Origin: Rubripirellula sp.
Lineage (GTDB): Bacteria > Planctomycetota > Planctomycetia > Pirellulales > Pirellulaceae
DNA: 35,499 nucleotides
NCBI GenBank assembly: GCA_012270385.1
Contig: JAAXIK010000421.1
Span: forward strand, 1-35,499
Direction of reading: 5' to 3'
A program made the position numbers and the translations under genes. The notes under the pieces are model-generated. The model had not been told where the DNA came from. It made no database searches and saw only the letters and a program-made list of their open reading frames with translations. Numbering within the stretch: position 1 is the first letter of the stretch; every line of letters begins with the position of its first letter. Of this stretch, positions 25,384 through 33,636 are shown piece after piece.

Positions 25384-25878
25384 TTGGATGATGACGAAAC
25401 TTTGACCGCCTACCATGAGGCAGGGCATGCTACCGTGGGTTATGCATTGGGTGGTTCCGTCGAAGCTATCCAATTAGATGGGGAAAATGAAGTTACGGGG
25501 CAAAGATATTTTGGGGAATGCAGGATTTCTTGGCGGACGCTGAATGGGGAGATAAACACTCAACACCAGATGGAGATTCTAACCGTTTTAGCGGGGCCAG
25601 CCGCGGAGTTAGTTTACCGAGGTGAGCCAATTACTCTGGAGCAGTTGCAACCTTGGAAACAAGATCTGAATATGGCTTGGAGGTTGCTGCAGCGCGTAGG
25701 TGTAAGTCCCCGCGATCAATTAGAGCTGATGAGCAGAATCATCGACCGGTTGAAAGAGGTGATCAAAGAAGAGCCATGCTGGTCCGCTGTCGCGTCACTC
25801 GCAGATGCACTGCTTGCGCATGAATACTTAGAAGAAGATCAAGTCGAGGAGATTCTAGCTTTCTGGATGCATCGCTGA
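25384..25878 (+). CDS. Stand-alone FtsH-like (M41) zinc peptidase domain without an AAA module
   Basis: This 164-residue protein has the zincin motif HEAGH at 11-15 (H11, E12, H15) in AYHEAGHATVGYAL. It also has a second block, AGPAAELVYRG followed by QDLNMAWRLLQRVGVS, that matches the FtsH segment GGRAAEE and ND-IQ-A; D94 would be the third zinc ligand. No AAA ATPase domain or transmembrane segment is present, whereas FtsH carries both. An in-frame TAG at 25378 leaves TTG 25384 as the only start before the motif, with AGGATGTAGAGA just upstream. FtsH activity depends on ATP-driven unfolding, so this protein may act on small or unfolded substrates or use a separate ATPase. It is full length as read. 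Confidence 0.83.
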   Translation: MDDDETLTAYHEAGHATVGYALGGSVEAIQLDGENEVTGQRYFGECRISWRTLNGEINTQHQMEILTVLAGPAAELVYRGEPITLEQLQPWKQDLNMAWRLLQRVGVSPRDQLELMSRIIDRLKEVIKEEPCWSAVASLADALLAHEYLEEDQVEEILAFWMHR

Positions 25879-25992
25879 TGGCTACAGCTCGTGCCTACCA
25901 GATCGTTTAGATATTTCATCGTGTCGGACGCGAGCTATACTTAGCAACAGAGAAAACTAGGATCGATTCGCGAAGATATAGGTTGACTTTTC

Positions 25993-27870
25993 ATGCTACT
26001 GCAGTTTCTCATCCTCCTGCTTATTGCTTCATTGTCCATGCAAAGCTATGCCGGAGACCGTTCCTCGGAGTCTAAGCACACCCGACCAAATATTTTGATT
26101 GTCACGGTCGACGATATGAGCGCTGATTCTTTGGGAATTTATGGGTGTGAATTAGAAAATACATCACCCAACATTGATGCTTTTGCCCGCAGTGCGATGA
26201 GATTCCACCACGCACATGTACAAGTCGGTAACTGTATGCCCGGTAGAAATATCATGTGGTCGGGACTCTACGCACATCGAAATGGTGTAGAGGGTTTTAT
26301 CCAGAATCCATCACCCGATTATCCTGTCCTTTGTGATCTTGCTAGGGAGGCAGGTTATTTTACTGCGATACGAGGGAAGGTTTCGCATTCAACTCCCTAT
26401 TCCCCTTACCCATGGGACGCCATTCTGGATCAGGATTCTTCGGGGAAAAAATATCATGTGAAGGATCCAAGTAGTTATGGCGATGCAACTCGCAGAGGTA
26501 TTGAGCAGGCGAGTGAAGAGGATAAGCCATTTTGTTTGATGGTAAATATTTCAGATCCTCACAAGCCATTTTACAATCCAGAATTTCGCAACGGTAAGCG
26601 AGTTGATCCTTACATACCCTCTCAGGTATTTGCCGCGGATGAAGTTTCGATTCCGGGCTTTCTCTTCGATGATCCAATCGTTCGAGCTGAACTCGCTTTA
26701 TATTATTCATCAGTCCGGAGAGCGGACGATGCCTTTGCGGAAATCATAAGGGCGCTGAGAGAGGCTGGAAAAGAAGACGATACGGTAGTTTTCTTTTGTT
26801 CAGATCATGGCATGCCATTACCCTTCGCGAAAACTCAGCTTTACTATCACAGTACTCGAACACCGCTGATTGTGCGTTGGCCGGGTGTTACCACGCCAGA
26901 TTATGTCGATAACCAACATATGGTCTCAGCCGTGGATTTCCTCCCTACTCTATTGGATGTAATGGGTCACACTTACCCTGTGCCTGGACAATTGCAGGGC
27001 AGGTCGTTTGCTCCGATCTTGCGAGGTGAACAACAGTCGGGAAGGGATTTCGTACTCCTACAATACAATCAGAATTCGGGTGCCTACCGTCATCCTATGC
27101 GAGGCATACAAACGAAAGAATATCTCTACCTATTTAATCCTTGGGCGAATGGAGAACGAAAGTTTGCGACCGCAACCACGGGCACCGCAACTTATCGAAG
27201 GATGAAGGAACTTGCCATAAAAGATGCCAACATCGCAAGAAGGTTGCAGCTATTTGATTATCGAGAGTTGGAGGAATTTTATAATGTCAGTGATGACCCA
27301 GACTGTTTAAAAAACCTTATTGGGTACACCGAGCAACAGAAACTGATACAAGCAATGAGAGGCCGGTTAGAGGAATCCTTGTCGGCAATCAATGACCCTG
27401 TCGCGTCTGTGATTTCAGAGATCAGTACTCCGGGAATCATTGATGCGTACATGCATGAGCAGGATGGAAAAACAGAGGAATTGAGAGAGAAACGTCGGCA
27501 GAATAAGGGAACAAAACCCTCTTCTCAAACAAAGCTGCCGGGAAAATCTTTGAGGATACAGATTCCTTCTAGTGTCTCCAGAGGAAAGGAATGCCAAGTT
27601 AAGGTGACTTATGATGTACCGAAACATCTTGGATCCCAGGCATTGCAGGTCACTCTAAAACGATCTATGGCGAGGGGGAGTACCGATGTTCCAGAGCGGA
27701 TTGATCGGAAGAGTCAAGAAATTTCCGGAAAGGGCATCGAGGTCTTTTCCTTCATTGTCCCGGAAAACCTAAAAGTAAGTGAGGTTAGATTTGCTGCCTT
27801 CATCGGCAAAGAATTCAGTCATAATCTTGTGCACAAAATTAGCGACTCGATCAAAGTGCAGGAAAATTAA
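25993..27870 (+). CDS. Exported formylglycine-type sulfatase with C-terminal accessory domain
   Basis: A signal peptide (about 1-20) precedes a type I sulfatase domain. It has metal ligands in TVDDMSADS (D40, D41), the formylglycine motif NCMPGRN (C81, P83, R85; CxPxR) and the SDHG motif with the HSTRTPLIVRWPG block. The layout resembles choline-sulfatase/iduronate-2-sulfatase-like enzymes, abundant in marine planctomycetes that degrade sulfated algal polysaccharides. The last 120 residues, after a Lys/Arg-rich linker, look like a beta-sandwich accessory domain and are not part of the standard catalytic fold. Activation needs a formylglycine-generating enzyme encoded elsewhere. Its neighbours show no polysaccharide lyase or second sulfatase, so the substrate is open. 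Confidence 0.92.
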   Translation: MLLQFLILLLIASLSMQSYAGDRSSESKHTRPNILIVTVDDMSADSLGIYGCELENTSPNIDAFARSAMRFHHAHVQVGNCMPGRNIMWSGLYAHRNGVEGFIQNPSPDYPVLCDLAREAGYFTAIRGKVSHSTPYSPYPWDAILDQDSSGKKYHVKDPSSYGDATRRGIEQASEEDKPFCLMVNISDPHKPFYNPEFRNGKRVDPYIPSQVFAADEVSIPGFLFDDPIVRAELALYYSSVRRADDAFAEIIRALREAGKEDDTVVFFCSDHGMPLPFAKTQLYYHSTRTPLIVRWPGVTTPDYVDNQHMVSAVDFLPTLLDVMGHTYPVPGQLQGRSFAPILRGEQQSGRDFVLLQYNQNSGAYRHPMRGIQTKEYLYLFNPWANGERKFATATTGTATYRRMKELAIKDANIARRLQLFDYRELEEFYNVSDDPDCLKNLIGYTEQQKLIQAMRGRLEESLSAINDPVASVISEISTPGIIDAYMHEQDGKTEELREKRRQNKGTKPSSQTKLPGKSLRIQIPSSVSRGKECQVKVTYDVPKHLGSQALQVTLKRSMARGSTDVPERIDRKSQEISGKGIEVFSFIVPENLKVSEVRFAAFIGKEFSHNLVHKISDSIKVQEN

Positions 27871-27924
27871 GGTCGACCATAAAATGCTACCAAGCATATC
27901 CTTGGCATTGTCAGAAAGACTGGT

Positions 27925-28872
27925 TCAGGACCAGCGTTGACGCAATGCGTCGGATATCACCGCGATCAGGATAACGGAACCGGTTATGATTTGCTTAATC
28001 GGATCACTCACGCCCAGCGTCGCCAACCCGGTCTGCAGCGTGGCGATGATGAGTACTCCCAGAAATGTTGAGCTCACATTGCCACGACCGCCCATCAGGC
28101 TCGTGCCGCCTATTACACATGCTGCAATAGCCGATAGCTCCATTCCCACTGCTGCGTTTGGGTCAGCAGTTGATAACTTTGCCGCGTGAAAAATTCCCGC
28201 AATCCCACAAAACACTCCGCAAAGGACGAATGCTGTAACTTTGTATGGAACCACGTTGATGCCAGATAGACGAACAGCGTCCTCATTCGTGCCTATCGCA
28301 ATGCAGTATCGTCCGAATACCGTTCGCCGAAGAACAAACTGGCTCGCGACCACTACCGTCACTGCGAATAAAAAAGCTGGAGAAAATGAAATTGGTGAAA
28401 TCGGGTTGCTGATCGGCTCAATAACAGAACCAATATATTTTGTTTCAGAGTTGGTAATCAGTTTGGTAAGACCCCTCGCTATTTCCAGCATGCTCAGGGT
28501 AACGATGAAAGACGGGATATTGGCTTTTACCGAAATCAAACCATTTGCAGCTCCACACAACGAACCGACCAAGACGGCCGCAATGATCGCAAGAAGTACG
28601 GGTTGATCATGGTCGATCAATAATGATCCCAAGGCTGCTGAAGATAAAGCGAGTGTTGAACCGACAGAAAGATCAATCCCACGAATGATGAGCACAAAGG
28701 TCATCCCAACCGCAACCAAGGTTAGGTCTGGTATTTGGTTCGCGATCACTCCAAGGGTTTGGAAACGAAAAAAACTATCGGTTCCCAGACCGAAGATGAG
28801 GGTCAGGATCCCGAGAACAACCAGTAAACCAGCGTGGTGTAATGCGAAATGCTTAGCAGTTTTTAATTGCAT
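27925..28872 (-). CDS. rbsC: Ribose-type ABC transporter permease
   Basis: This membrane permease has many hydrophobic helices, the GIDLSVGSTLALSSA segment and the GGTSLMGGRG loop typical of RbsC/XylH-type sugar permeases. I prefer ATG 28872 (315 residues, close to E. coli RbsC). AGGAAG lies just upstream, and the extra N-terminal residues of the longer frame from 28932 overlap the ATPase gene deeply. With this start the overlap with rbsA is only 10 bases. It is last in the five-gene minus-strand operon that begins with the nucleoside hydrolase and probably forms a homodimer with the double ATPase below it. Confidence 0.92.
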   Translation of the reverse strand: MQLKTAKHFALHHAGLLVVLGILTLIFGLGTDSFFRFQTLGVIANQIPDLTLVAVGMTFVLIIRGIDLSVGSTLALSSAALGSLLIDHDQPVLLAIIAAVLVGSLCGAANGLISVKANIPSFIVTLSMLEIARGLTKLITNSETKYIGSVIEPISNPISPISFSPAFLFAVTVVVASQFVLRRTVFGRYCIAIGTNEDAVRLSGINVVPYKVTAFVLCGVFCGIAGIFHAAKLSTADPNAAVGMELSAIAACVIGGTSLMGGRGNVSSTFLGVLIIATLQTGLATLGVSDPIKQIITGSVILIAVISDALRQRWS

Positions 28873-30392
28873 GGATCTTCCTCGGTTTTGGAATTGGCGA
28901 AACATGCTTTGATGATTTCCTCGGATTTCCAAGTTGCCCGATCAAAAGTCTGAGTGAGTTGTCCCTCAGCTAAAACAATAATTCGATCGCATGTCTGCAT
29001 CAGTTCATCAAGATCACTGCTCACCATAATGATGCTCTTTCCCCTCGAAACAAAACGTTCCATGAGGGTGTAGAGTGATAATCTTGCTGCTGCATCGATC
29101 CCTCGAGTTGGCTCATCTAACAGCAGTGTTTGGGTATGAGTAATTAACCATTTACCAAAAGCTATTTTTTGTTGATTGCCTCCACTCAACGTGTGTAGAT
29201 ACTGTGATTGATCTTGGAAGGACACACCAAGCTCGCTCAGAAGGTCGTCGGAAACTCTTCGTTCTTTGGCTTCTTGCGTGATTCCAAACCTAGAAAACTT
29301 CTTTTTCAGGGAGGAAATTGTCAGATTTTGAGTTAGGTTAAGATCAAGCAGGACACCTGATTCTTTTCGATCTTCGGGGAGCATGCCCAAGCCATTCTGC
29401 GCTGCAAGATGTGGTCGCTGAAAAGGCTTATCCATAGTGTCACCTAAAACTTGTATGCTCCCTCTTTTACTCGAGACCTCACCATAAATTGCATTTAGTA
29501 GTTCTGTGCGACCTGAACCCATGAGCCCCGCAACACCGAGACGTTCGCCCCGTCGAAGATGAAATGAAATGTCTTGTAGCTGGTCATTTACCTTCAGATT
29601 TTTAACCCTAAGCGCTAGCTCGGGTTTGCAATAAGATTTGAATGCTGTTTCTGTCTGTGTTTTTCGATTTTTGCATGCGATCTGATCCAAGATCTGACTT
29701 GGTGTGATCTTGTCAGTGGCTCCTGTATAGACAAGTTCACCATCCCTAAGAATGGAAATTCGATCGGTGATTAAGGAAAGTTCATCTAAACGGTGTGAGA
29801 TAAAAATAATTCCAATCCCTTGGTCTTTTAGTTCACATAGCCACTCGAAGAGTTGTTGTGTTTCAATTGAATTCAAGCTGCTTGTTGGTTCATCAAGAAT
29901 TAGGATTTTGCATTGACGCGAAAGTGCCATAGCAATTTCTACTAGTTGCTGTTGACCCGCACCGAGTGACGCTATGGCACAATCCGGGTCGATCTGTGGG
30001 AGCCCGATGCGGTTGAGAAGCATCGCTGCCTGTTTCAGCAGTTGTCGATGTTGAATCACTCCGCACCGCGTGGGCAGCTTATTGAGAAAAAGATTTTCGG
30101 CTACGGTTAGATGATGGATCAGGGACAATTCCTGATGCACCATTTGAACGCCAGCTTGAATGGACTGTGTTCGATTCCGGGGTTGGTAGGTCTTGCCATC
30201 TAAAGTCATGCACCCGGAATCAGCGATTGTCAATCCGGCGATGATATTACAAAAGGTACTTTTACCCGCTCCATTTGCTCCCACTAAGCCATGAATCTCC
30301 CCCGCAGTGAGATCAAAATTGATGTTGCTTAGAACTTTTACCGCGAAACTTTTTGAAAGGTGATCAGCGGAGAAGAGTACATGCGTTTTCAC
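28863..30392 (-). CDS. rbsA: Ribose-type ABC transporter ATPase with two nucleotide-binding domains
   Basis: This 509-residue protein has two ABC cassettes. The first has Walker A GANGAGKST at 38-46, a signature loop LGAGQQQL and Walker B ILILDEPT. The second has a degenerate Walker A (GLMGSGRTE), a full signature LSGGNQQK and LLLDEPTRGID. This asymmetry is normal for RbsA/XylG/MglA-type proteins. It starts at GTG 30392, sharing one base with the stop of the binding-protein gene, and overlaps the permease start. It powers uptake of the sugar delivered by the binding lipoprotein. Ribose specificity rests on the kinase and nucleoside hydrolase in the same operon. Confidence 0.95.
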   Translation of the reverse strand: MKTHVLFSADHLSKSFAVKVLSNINFDLTAGEIHGLVGANGAGKSTFCNIIAGLTIADSGCMTLDGKTYQPRNRTQSIQAGVQMVHQELSLIHHLTVAENLFLNKLPTRCGVIQHRQLLKQAAMLLNRIGLPQIDPDCAIASLGAGQQQLVEIAMALSRQCKILILDEPTSSLNSIETQQLFEWLCELKDQGIGIIFISHRLDELSLITDRISILRDGELVYTGATDKITPSQILDQIACKNRKTQTETAFKSYCKPELALRVKNLKVNDQLQDISFHLRRGERLGVAGLMGSGRTELLNAIYGEVSSKRGSIQVLGDTMDKPFQRPHLAAQNGLGMLPEDRKESGVLLDLNLTQNLTISSLKKKFSRFGITQEAKERRVSDDLLSELGVSFQDQSQYLHTLSGGNQQKIAFGKWLITHTQTLLLDEPTRGIDAAARLSLYTLMERFVSRGKSIIMVSSDLDELMQTCDRIIVLAEGQLTQTFDRATWKSEEIIKACFANSKTEEDPCN

Positions 30393-31372
30393 TATTCGAG
30401 CGTTTCTTTGGTGATGAGGTCCACAGGTGTCTGAACGTCCAAAAGTTCAGCATTTTGATCACCTAATTGTTGAAGAGCGGCCTCGATACCAAAAACCGCG
30501 AGGTCAGCTGCGTGCTGATCCGCCGTAGCAAGCACGATGTCGTTCCGTATGAGCTCTTGGATGGCCGTGATGTTGTCAAATCCCACCACCTTCACTTGAT
30601 CTGTTCGGTTCAAAGATTTAATTGCTGCCACTGCACCCAAAGCCATTGAATCGTTGGAGGCCATAATTGCTGAAAGATTAGGATATTCGCTGAGAATGGA
30701 TATCGTCAGGCCGTTAGCTTTGTTGGTCTCCCAATCCGCAGACTGACTCGTAACGATTTCGAGCTTTGCATCTCTGGCTGCATCTTCAAAACCAAGTCGT
30801 CGCTGCACACCGTTAAAAGCTGTCGTTTTACCTTCAAGAATCGCGACTTGATCTCCTGGTTTTAGCTGATCTGCCAAGTAAGACCCAACCATTTTTGCAC
30901 CTGATCGATTATCCGGACCGACAAAAGGTATTGAAACTGACTCCTGTTCCATGATGGATTTATCTAACTGGTTATCGATATTCACCACAACAACTCCAGC
31001 TTGCACAGCTCTTCGTAGCGCGGGAATGAGAGCTTTTGAATCCGCGGGGGCAATCACGATCGCATTCACACCTGAAGCGACCATTTCGTCGACCAAGGCA
31101 ACCTGCCGCGCTAGATCCGTTTCATCTTTGATGCCATTACAAATCAATTCGTACGATTGATTAGCTGATTGATGCTGGATCGCTCCCTCTTGCATCGTAG
31201 AAAAAAATTCATTCGCGAGTGACTTCATGATCAAACCAATCCGAGGTTGTTCCATGACGTCGCTTTCTGCTGTGCCCGGTGAAGGGCTGTCATTGGATGA
31301 TGTGCAGCCAACCCATTGAAAGATGAAAGCTGCATAGATAAGACAAAGGATGTTCAAATATTTAGATTTCAT
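30392..31372 (-). CDS. rbsB: Ribose-type periplasmic sugar-binding lipoprotein
   Basis: This 326-residue solute-binding protein of the RbsB type has the paired lobes typical of the family (PRIGLIMKSLANEFF near the start, NAIVIAPADSKAL, FVGPDNRSGA, AILEGK, AIMASNDSMALG, KVVGFDNI). The N-terminus is a lipoprotein signal ending in VGC, so Cys23 would be lipidated and the protein tethered to a membrane. It overlaps the ribokinase stop by four bases (ATGA) and shares a base with the ATPase start. It captures free ribose, presumably that released by the exported nucleoside hydrolase of the same operon. Confidence 0.94.
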   Translation of the reverse strand: MKSKYLNILCLIYAAFIFQWVGCTSSNDSPSPGTAESDVMEQPRIGLIMKSLANEFFSTMQEGAIQHQSANQSYELICNGIKDETDLARQVALVDEMVASGVNAIVIAPADSKALIPALRRAVQAGVVVVNIDNQLDKSIMEQESVSIPFVGPDNRSGAKMVGSYLADQLKPGDQVAILEGKTTAFNGVQRRLGFEDAARDAKLEIVTSQSADWETNKANGLTISILSEYPNLSAIMASNDSMALGAVAAIKSLNRTDQVKVVGFDNITAIQELIRNDIVLATADQHAADLAVFGIEAALQQLGDQNAELLDVQTPVDLITKETLE

Positions 31373-32298
31373 TTAAGTTTGGCCATAGCTAATAGAATTT
31401 CTTCATTGGTTGGCATGCTGGGCTGCGCACCCTTTTTTGTGACCGATAAAGCTCCAGCGACGGCCGCATATCGAGTTGATTCAAGCAGGCAGCCGGTCTC
31501 CACATATTTTACGGAGAAAGCACCGGCAAAGGCATCGCCTGCTGCAGTACTGTCTACAGGAGTGACAGAATAGGGTTCTATGAAGTGTGGTCTGTGGCCA
31601 TCGTGTATCACTGTCCCTTGGCTGGATAATGTCACGATCGCATTCTTTGCTCCCAACTCCATTAACCGCTCAGACGCTTGAATCGCATCGTTTGGATGAT
31701 GAACAGCTATGCCGGTTAGAATCTCGGCTTCAATTTGATTGGGGCAAATGACATCGACCCCATAAATATCATGATTCAAACAAGCCTTAGTAACCGGAGC
31801 CGGATCCAAGATGGTTTGAATGTTTGCTTTTCGTGCAACCTGTAAAGCAGCTTCGACAGTTTCTAAAGGGATTTCTAATTGAATCAATAGAATGTCAGAA
31901 TTCTCAATGCAGTTAGAGCACTCTGTAATATGCGCTGGTTCGAACTGTAGATTCGCTCCCGAGGAAACAACGATTGAGTTCTCGCCTAGCTCATCCACGG
32001 TAACAATGGCGATACCACTCGCACAGTCTCGAACCGCCCGAACGTTTGACGATTCGATTTCGTGCGAATTCAAATTATCAATCAATTGTCCGCCGAAATC
32101 ATCATCTCCAACGCATCCCAACATCATAACGTTCCCACCAGCTTTAGCTGCTGCACCTGCCTGACTTGCTCCTTTTCCACCGGAGACTTGTTGGGTCTGT
32201 TTCGCTAGAACAGTTTGGCCCGCTTTGGGCAATTGATCGCAATGTAGAACCATATCCATGTTGAGCGATCCAACAACGGTAATTTTTGGCTTCTTCAT
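31369..32298 (-). CDS. rbsK: Ribokinase (PfkB family)
   Basis: This 309-residue cytoplasmic kinase turns ribose into ribose-5-phosphate. It shows both PfkB signatures: the N-terminal GSLNMDMVLHCDQLPK with SGGKGASQA, and the C-terminal DSTAAGDAFAGAF with the catalytic Asp (the GAGD motif reads AAGD here, as in many ribokinases). It follows the nucleoside hydrolase by 15 bases and overlaps rbsB by four. No rbsD mutarotase and no LacI-type regulator accompany the operon in this window. PfkB members can also use deoxyribose or other sugars, so ribose is favoured mainly by context. Confidence 0.94.
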   Translation of the reverse strand: MKKPKITVVGSLNMDMVLHCDQLPKAGQTVLAKQTQQVSGGKGASQAGAAAKAGGNVMMLGCVGDDDFGGQLIDNLNSHEIESSNVRAVRDCASGIAIVTVDELGENSIVVSSGANLQFEPAHITECSNCIENSDILLIQLEIPLETVEAALQVARKANIQTILDPAPVTKACLNHDIYGVDVICPNQIEAEILTGIAVHHPNDAIQASERLMELGAKNAIVTLSSQGTVIHDGHRPHFIEPYSVTPVDSTAAGDAFAGAFSVKYVETGCLLESTRYAAVAGALSVTKKGAQPSMPTNEEILLAMAKLK

Positions 32299-32313
32299 GG
32301 GTTACCATTTTGA

Positions 32314-33351
32314 TCATTTTGGTGTCGCTTGTGGCGGTTGGCTTGCGAGGCAAACTAGGGTTTCTTTCACTCTAATTTTCTGAGCTTCTGTGAGTTGTAG
32401 GTATTGATGGCGACCGTCCTCGATAGGCTGGAACGTAGTGACACCATCGGCGTTAACCTGCACAACACCTGGTGAAGAAAGCTTGAAGTAATTCCGGTGA
32501 GGTCGAATAGCATAAAGAACGCTTGTGAGATCCCATGTGGGGCGATCATGTGGTGGAGGGTTGTATGCGTAATAAGCTTGCTTTAGCGGGTGATGCAAAA
32601 CGTATTCAAAATCGTGTTGGATACTTTGGTGGGGATAGGGGATGGCAATGCCAATTTCGAAACCACTCCAAACCACCCGGGTTGGCCATTTTTCGGACAG
32701 AAAGCGAGCAGATTGTAGGTCTTTGATCACGTTGTACTCTCGATGGATCCTTGGTTTACCCTCCGCATCAGGAGGCATCTGAAACGCTCCTGCCATAATG
32801 GAAAGAAGTGACACTTTTTTTTGCACTAATTCTATCCCGCTTAGTTCACTGATTTCGTCGGGTGAGGATTTGAGAAGGTTTGCTAGATTAGTTGAGAATC
32901 CAACCTGCACGATGACCAACGAATGATCTTCAGCTTTGGAGAGTACCTGTCGCAATAGGACTACTGCATCTTCTGCTTTAACATCTTGCGGAAACACAGC
33001 ATCATTTTTTTCACGCAGATCAACTAGTGAATTAAATTTGCCTTCTTCTGGGGTGATACCGCTTCTACAAACACCGATAGGAATATTTCCTCTTCCATAA
33101 AAAGTATTCACAGCATCGGTAAATGCCGCTGCTTTGCTATGGTCCTTTGTAATTGTGACGGCCAGAAGTTCGCACTCATTACGGTCTTGCAGTGCGTGAA
33201 TCATTCCAAGAGCTAATACATCATCCACATCATTACCAATGTCCGTGTCGAAAATAATTTTCTGAGGATTCTTTTTCGAATCATCTCCCATCGCTGGAAG
33301 ATTTAAGGCAAAAAGCATCAAAGTGAGGATCGGCAAGATATGAGCGTTCAT
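32314..33351 (-). CDS. Exported inosine-uridine-type nucleoside hydrolase
   Basis: Nucleoside hydrolases cut ribonucleosides to ribose and a free base. The calcium-binding signature FDTDIGNDVDDVLAL (D35, D37, D41 and D43-D44 from my start) is intact. Starting at ATG 33351 gives a clean signal peptide (MNAHILPILTLMLFALNLPA) and 345 residues; the longer frame begins at GTG 33408 and adds 19 unpredicted residues. The C-terminal DLTSVLYAIRP segment is usual for secreted bacterial members. Most characterised bacterial family members are cytoplasmic, so export is noteworthy. It is the first gene of an operon with ribokinase and a ribose ABC transporter, implying that nucleosides are split outside and only ribose is imported. 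Confidence 0.92.
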   Translation of the reverse strand: MNAHILPILTLMLFALNLPAMGDDSKKNPQKIIFDTDIGNDVDDVLALGMIHALQDRNECELLAVTITKDHSKAAAFTDAVNTFYGRGNIPIGVCRSGITPEEGKFNSLVDLREKNDAVFPQDVKAEDAVVLLRQVLSKAEDHSLVIVQVGFSTNLANLLKSSPDEISELSGIELVQKKVSLLSIMAGAFQMPPDAEGKPRIHREYNVIKDLQSARFLSEKWPTRVVWSGFEIGIAIPYPHQSIQHDFEYVLHHPLKQAYYAYNPPPHDRPTWDLTSVLYAIRPHRNYFKLSSPGVVQVNADGVTTFQPIEDGRHQYLQLTEAQKIRVKETLVCLASQPPQATPK

Positions 33352-33557
33352 CTGAACAGTAAGCCTCAGAGGTTTGACTAAAACATTCGGGGTGACGAAT
33401 ACAGCCACCCCCGTGTGCTTCGGAAGTAAAAACGGAAATGCTGAAGTGTGGGAAGTCCTTGGGGCTAACCTAGGTGATCGCGGGTAGCAATTTTTAAAAG
33501 CAAAGTTTACAGGCTCATCACCAAGTTAATGATCATTGGTTGCTTAGTGTAATCCGT

Positions 33558-33585
33558 ATCCTTCCGCCCGTGTCTGGCGGAGGAT
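33558..33585. other. GC-rich imperfect hairpin between moeA and the nucleoside hydrolase gene
   Basis: ATCC and TCCGCC (33558-33568, with one bulged T) pair with GGCGGAGGAT (33576-33585) around CGTGTCT. It lies about 52 bases beyond the moeA stop and 207 bases before the preferred start of the hydrolase operon. No T run follows on either strand, so it is not a standard terminator. A leader structure or transcription boundary is possible. Confidence 0.45.
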
Positions 33586-33636
33586 GGATTCAGCCCTGTT
33601 TGTAGCTGTAGCCTTCCTCTTCCTACTCAGATGGAG

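Noticed and set aside
27884-27934. Weak stems (ATGCT/AGCAT and CTGGT/ACCAG) between the convergent sulfatase and rbsC genes, considered as terminators
   Set aside because: Stems are only five base pairs and lack a convincing T tract on the relevant strand.
28873-28932. Longer N-terminus for the permease overlapping the ATPase gene by 70 bases
   Set aside because: ATG 28872 has a good ribosome site and gives the normal family length; the extension is antisense-free but unconserved-looking.
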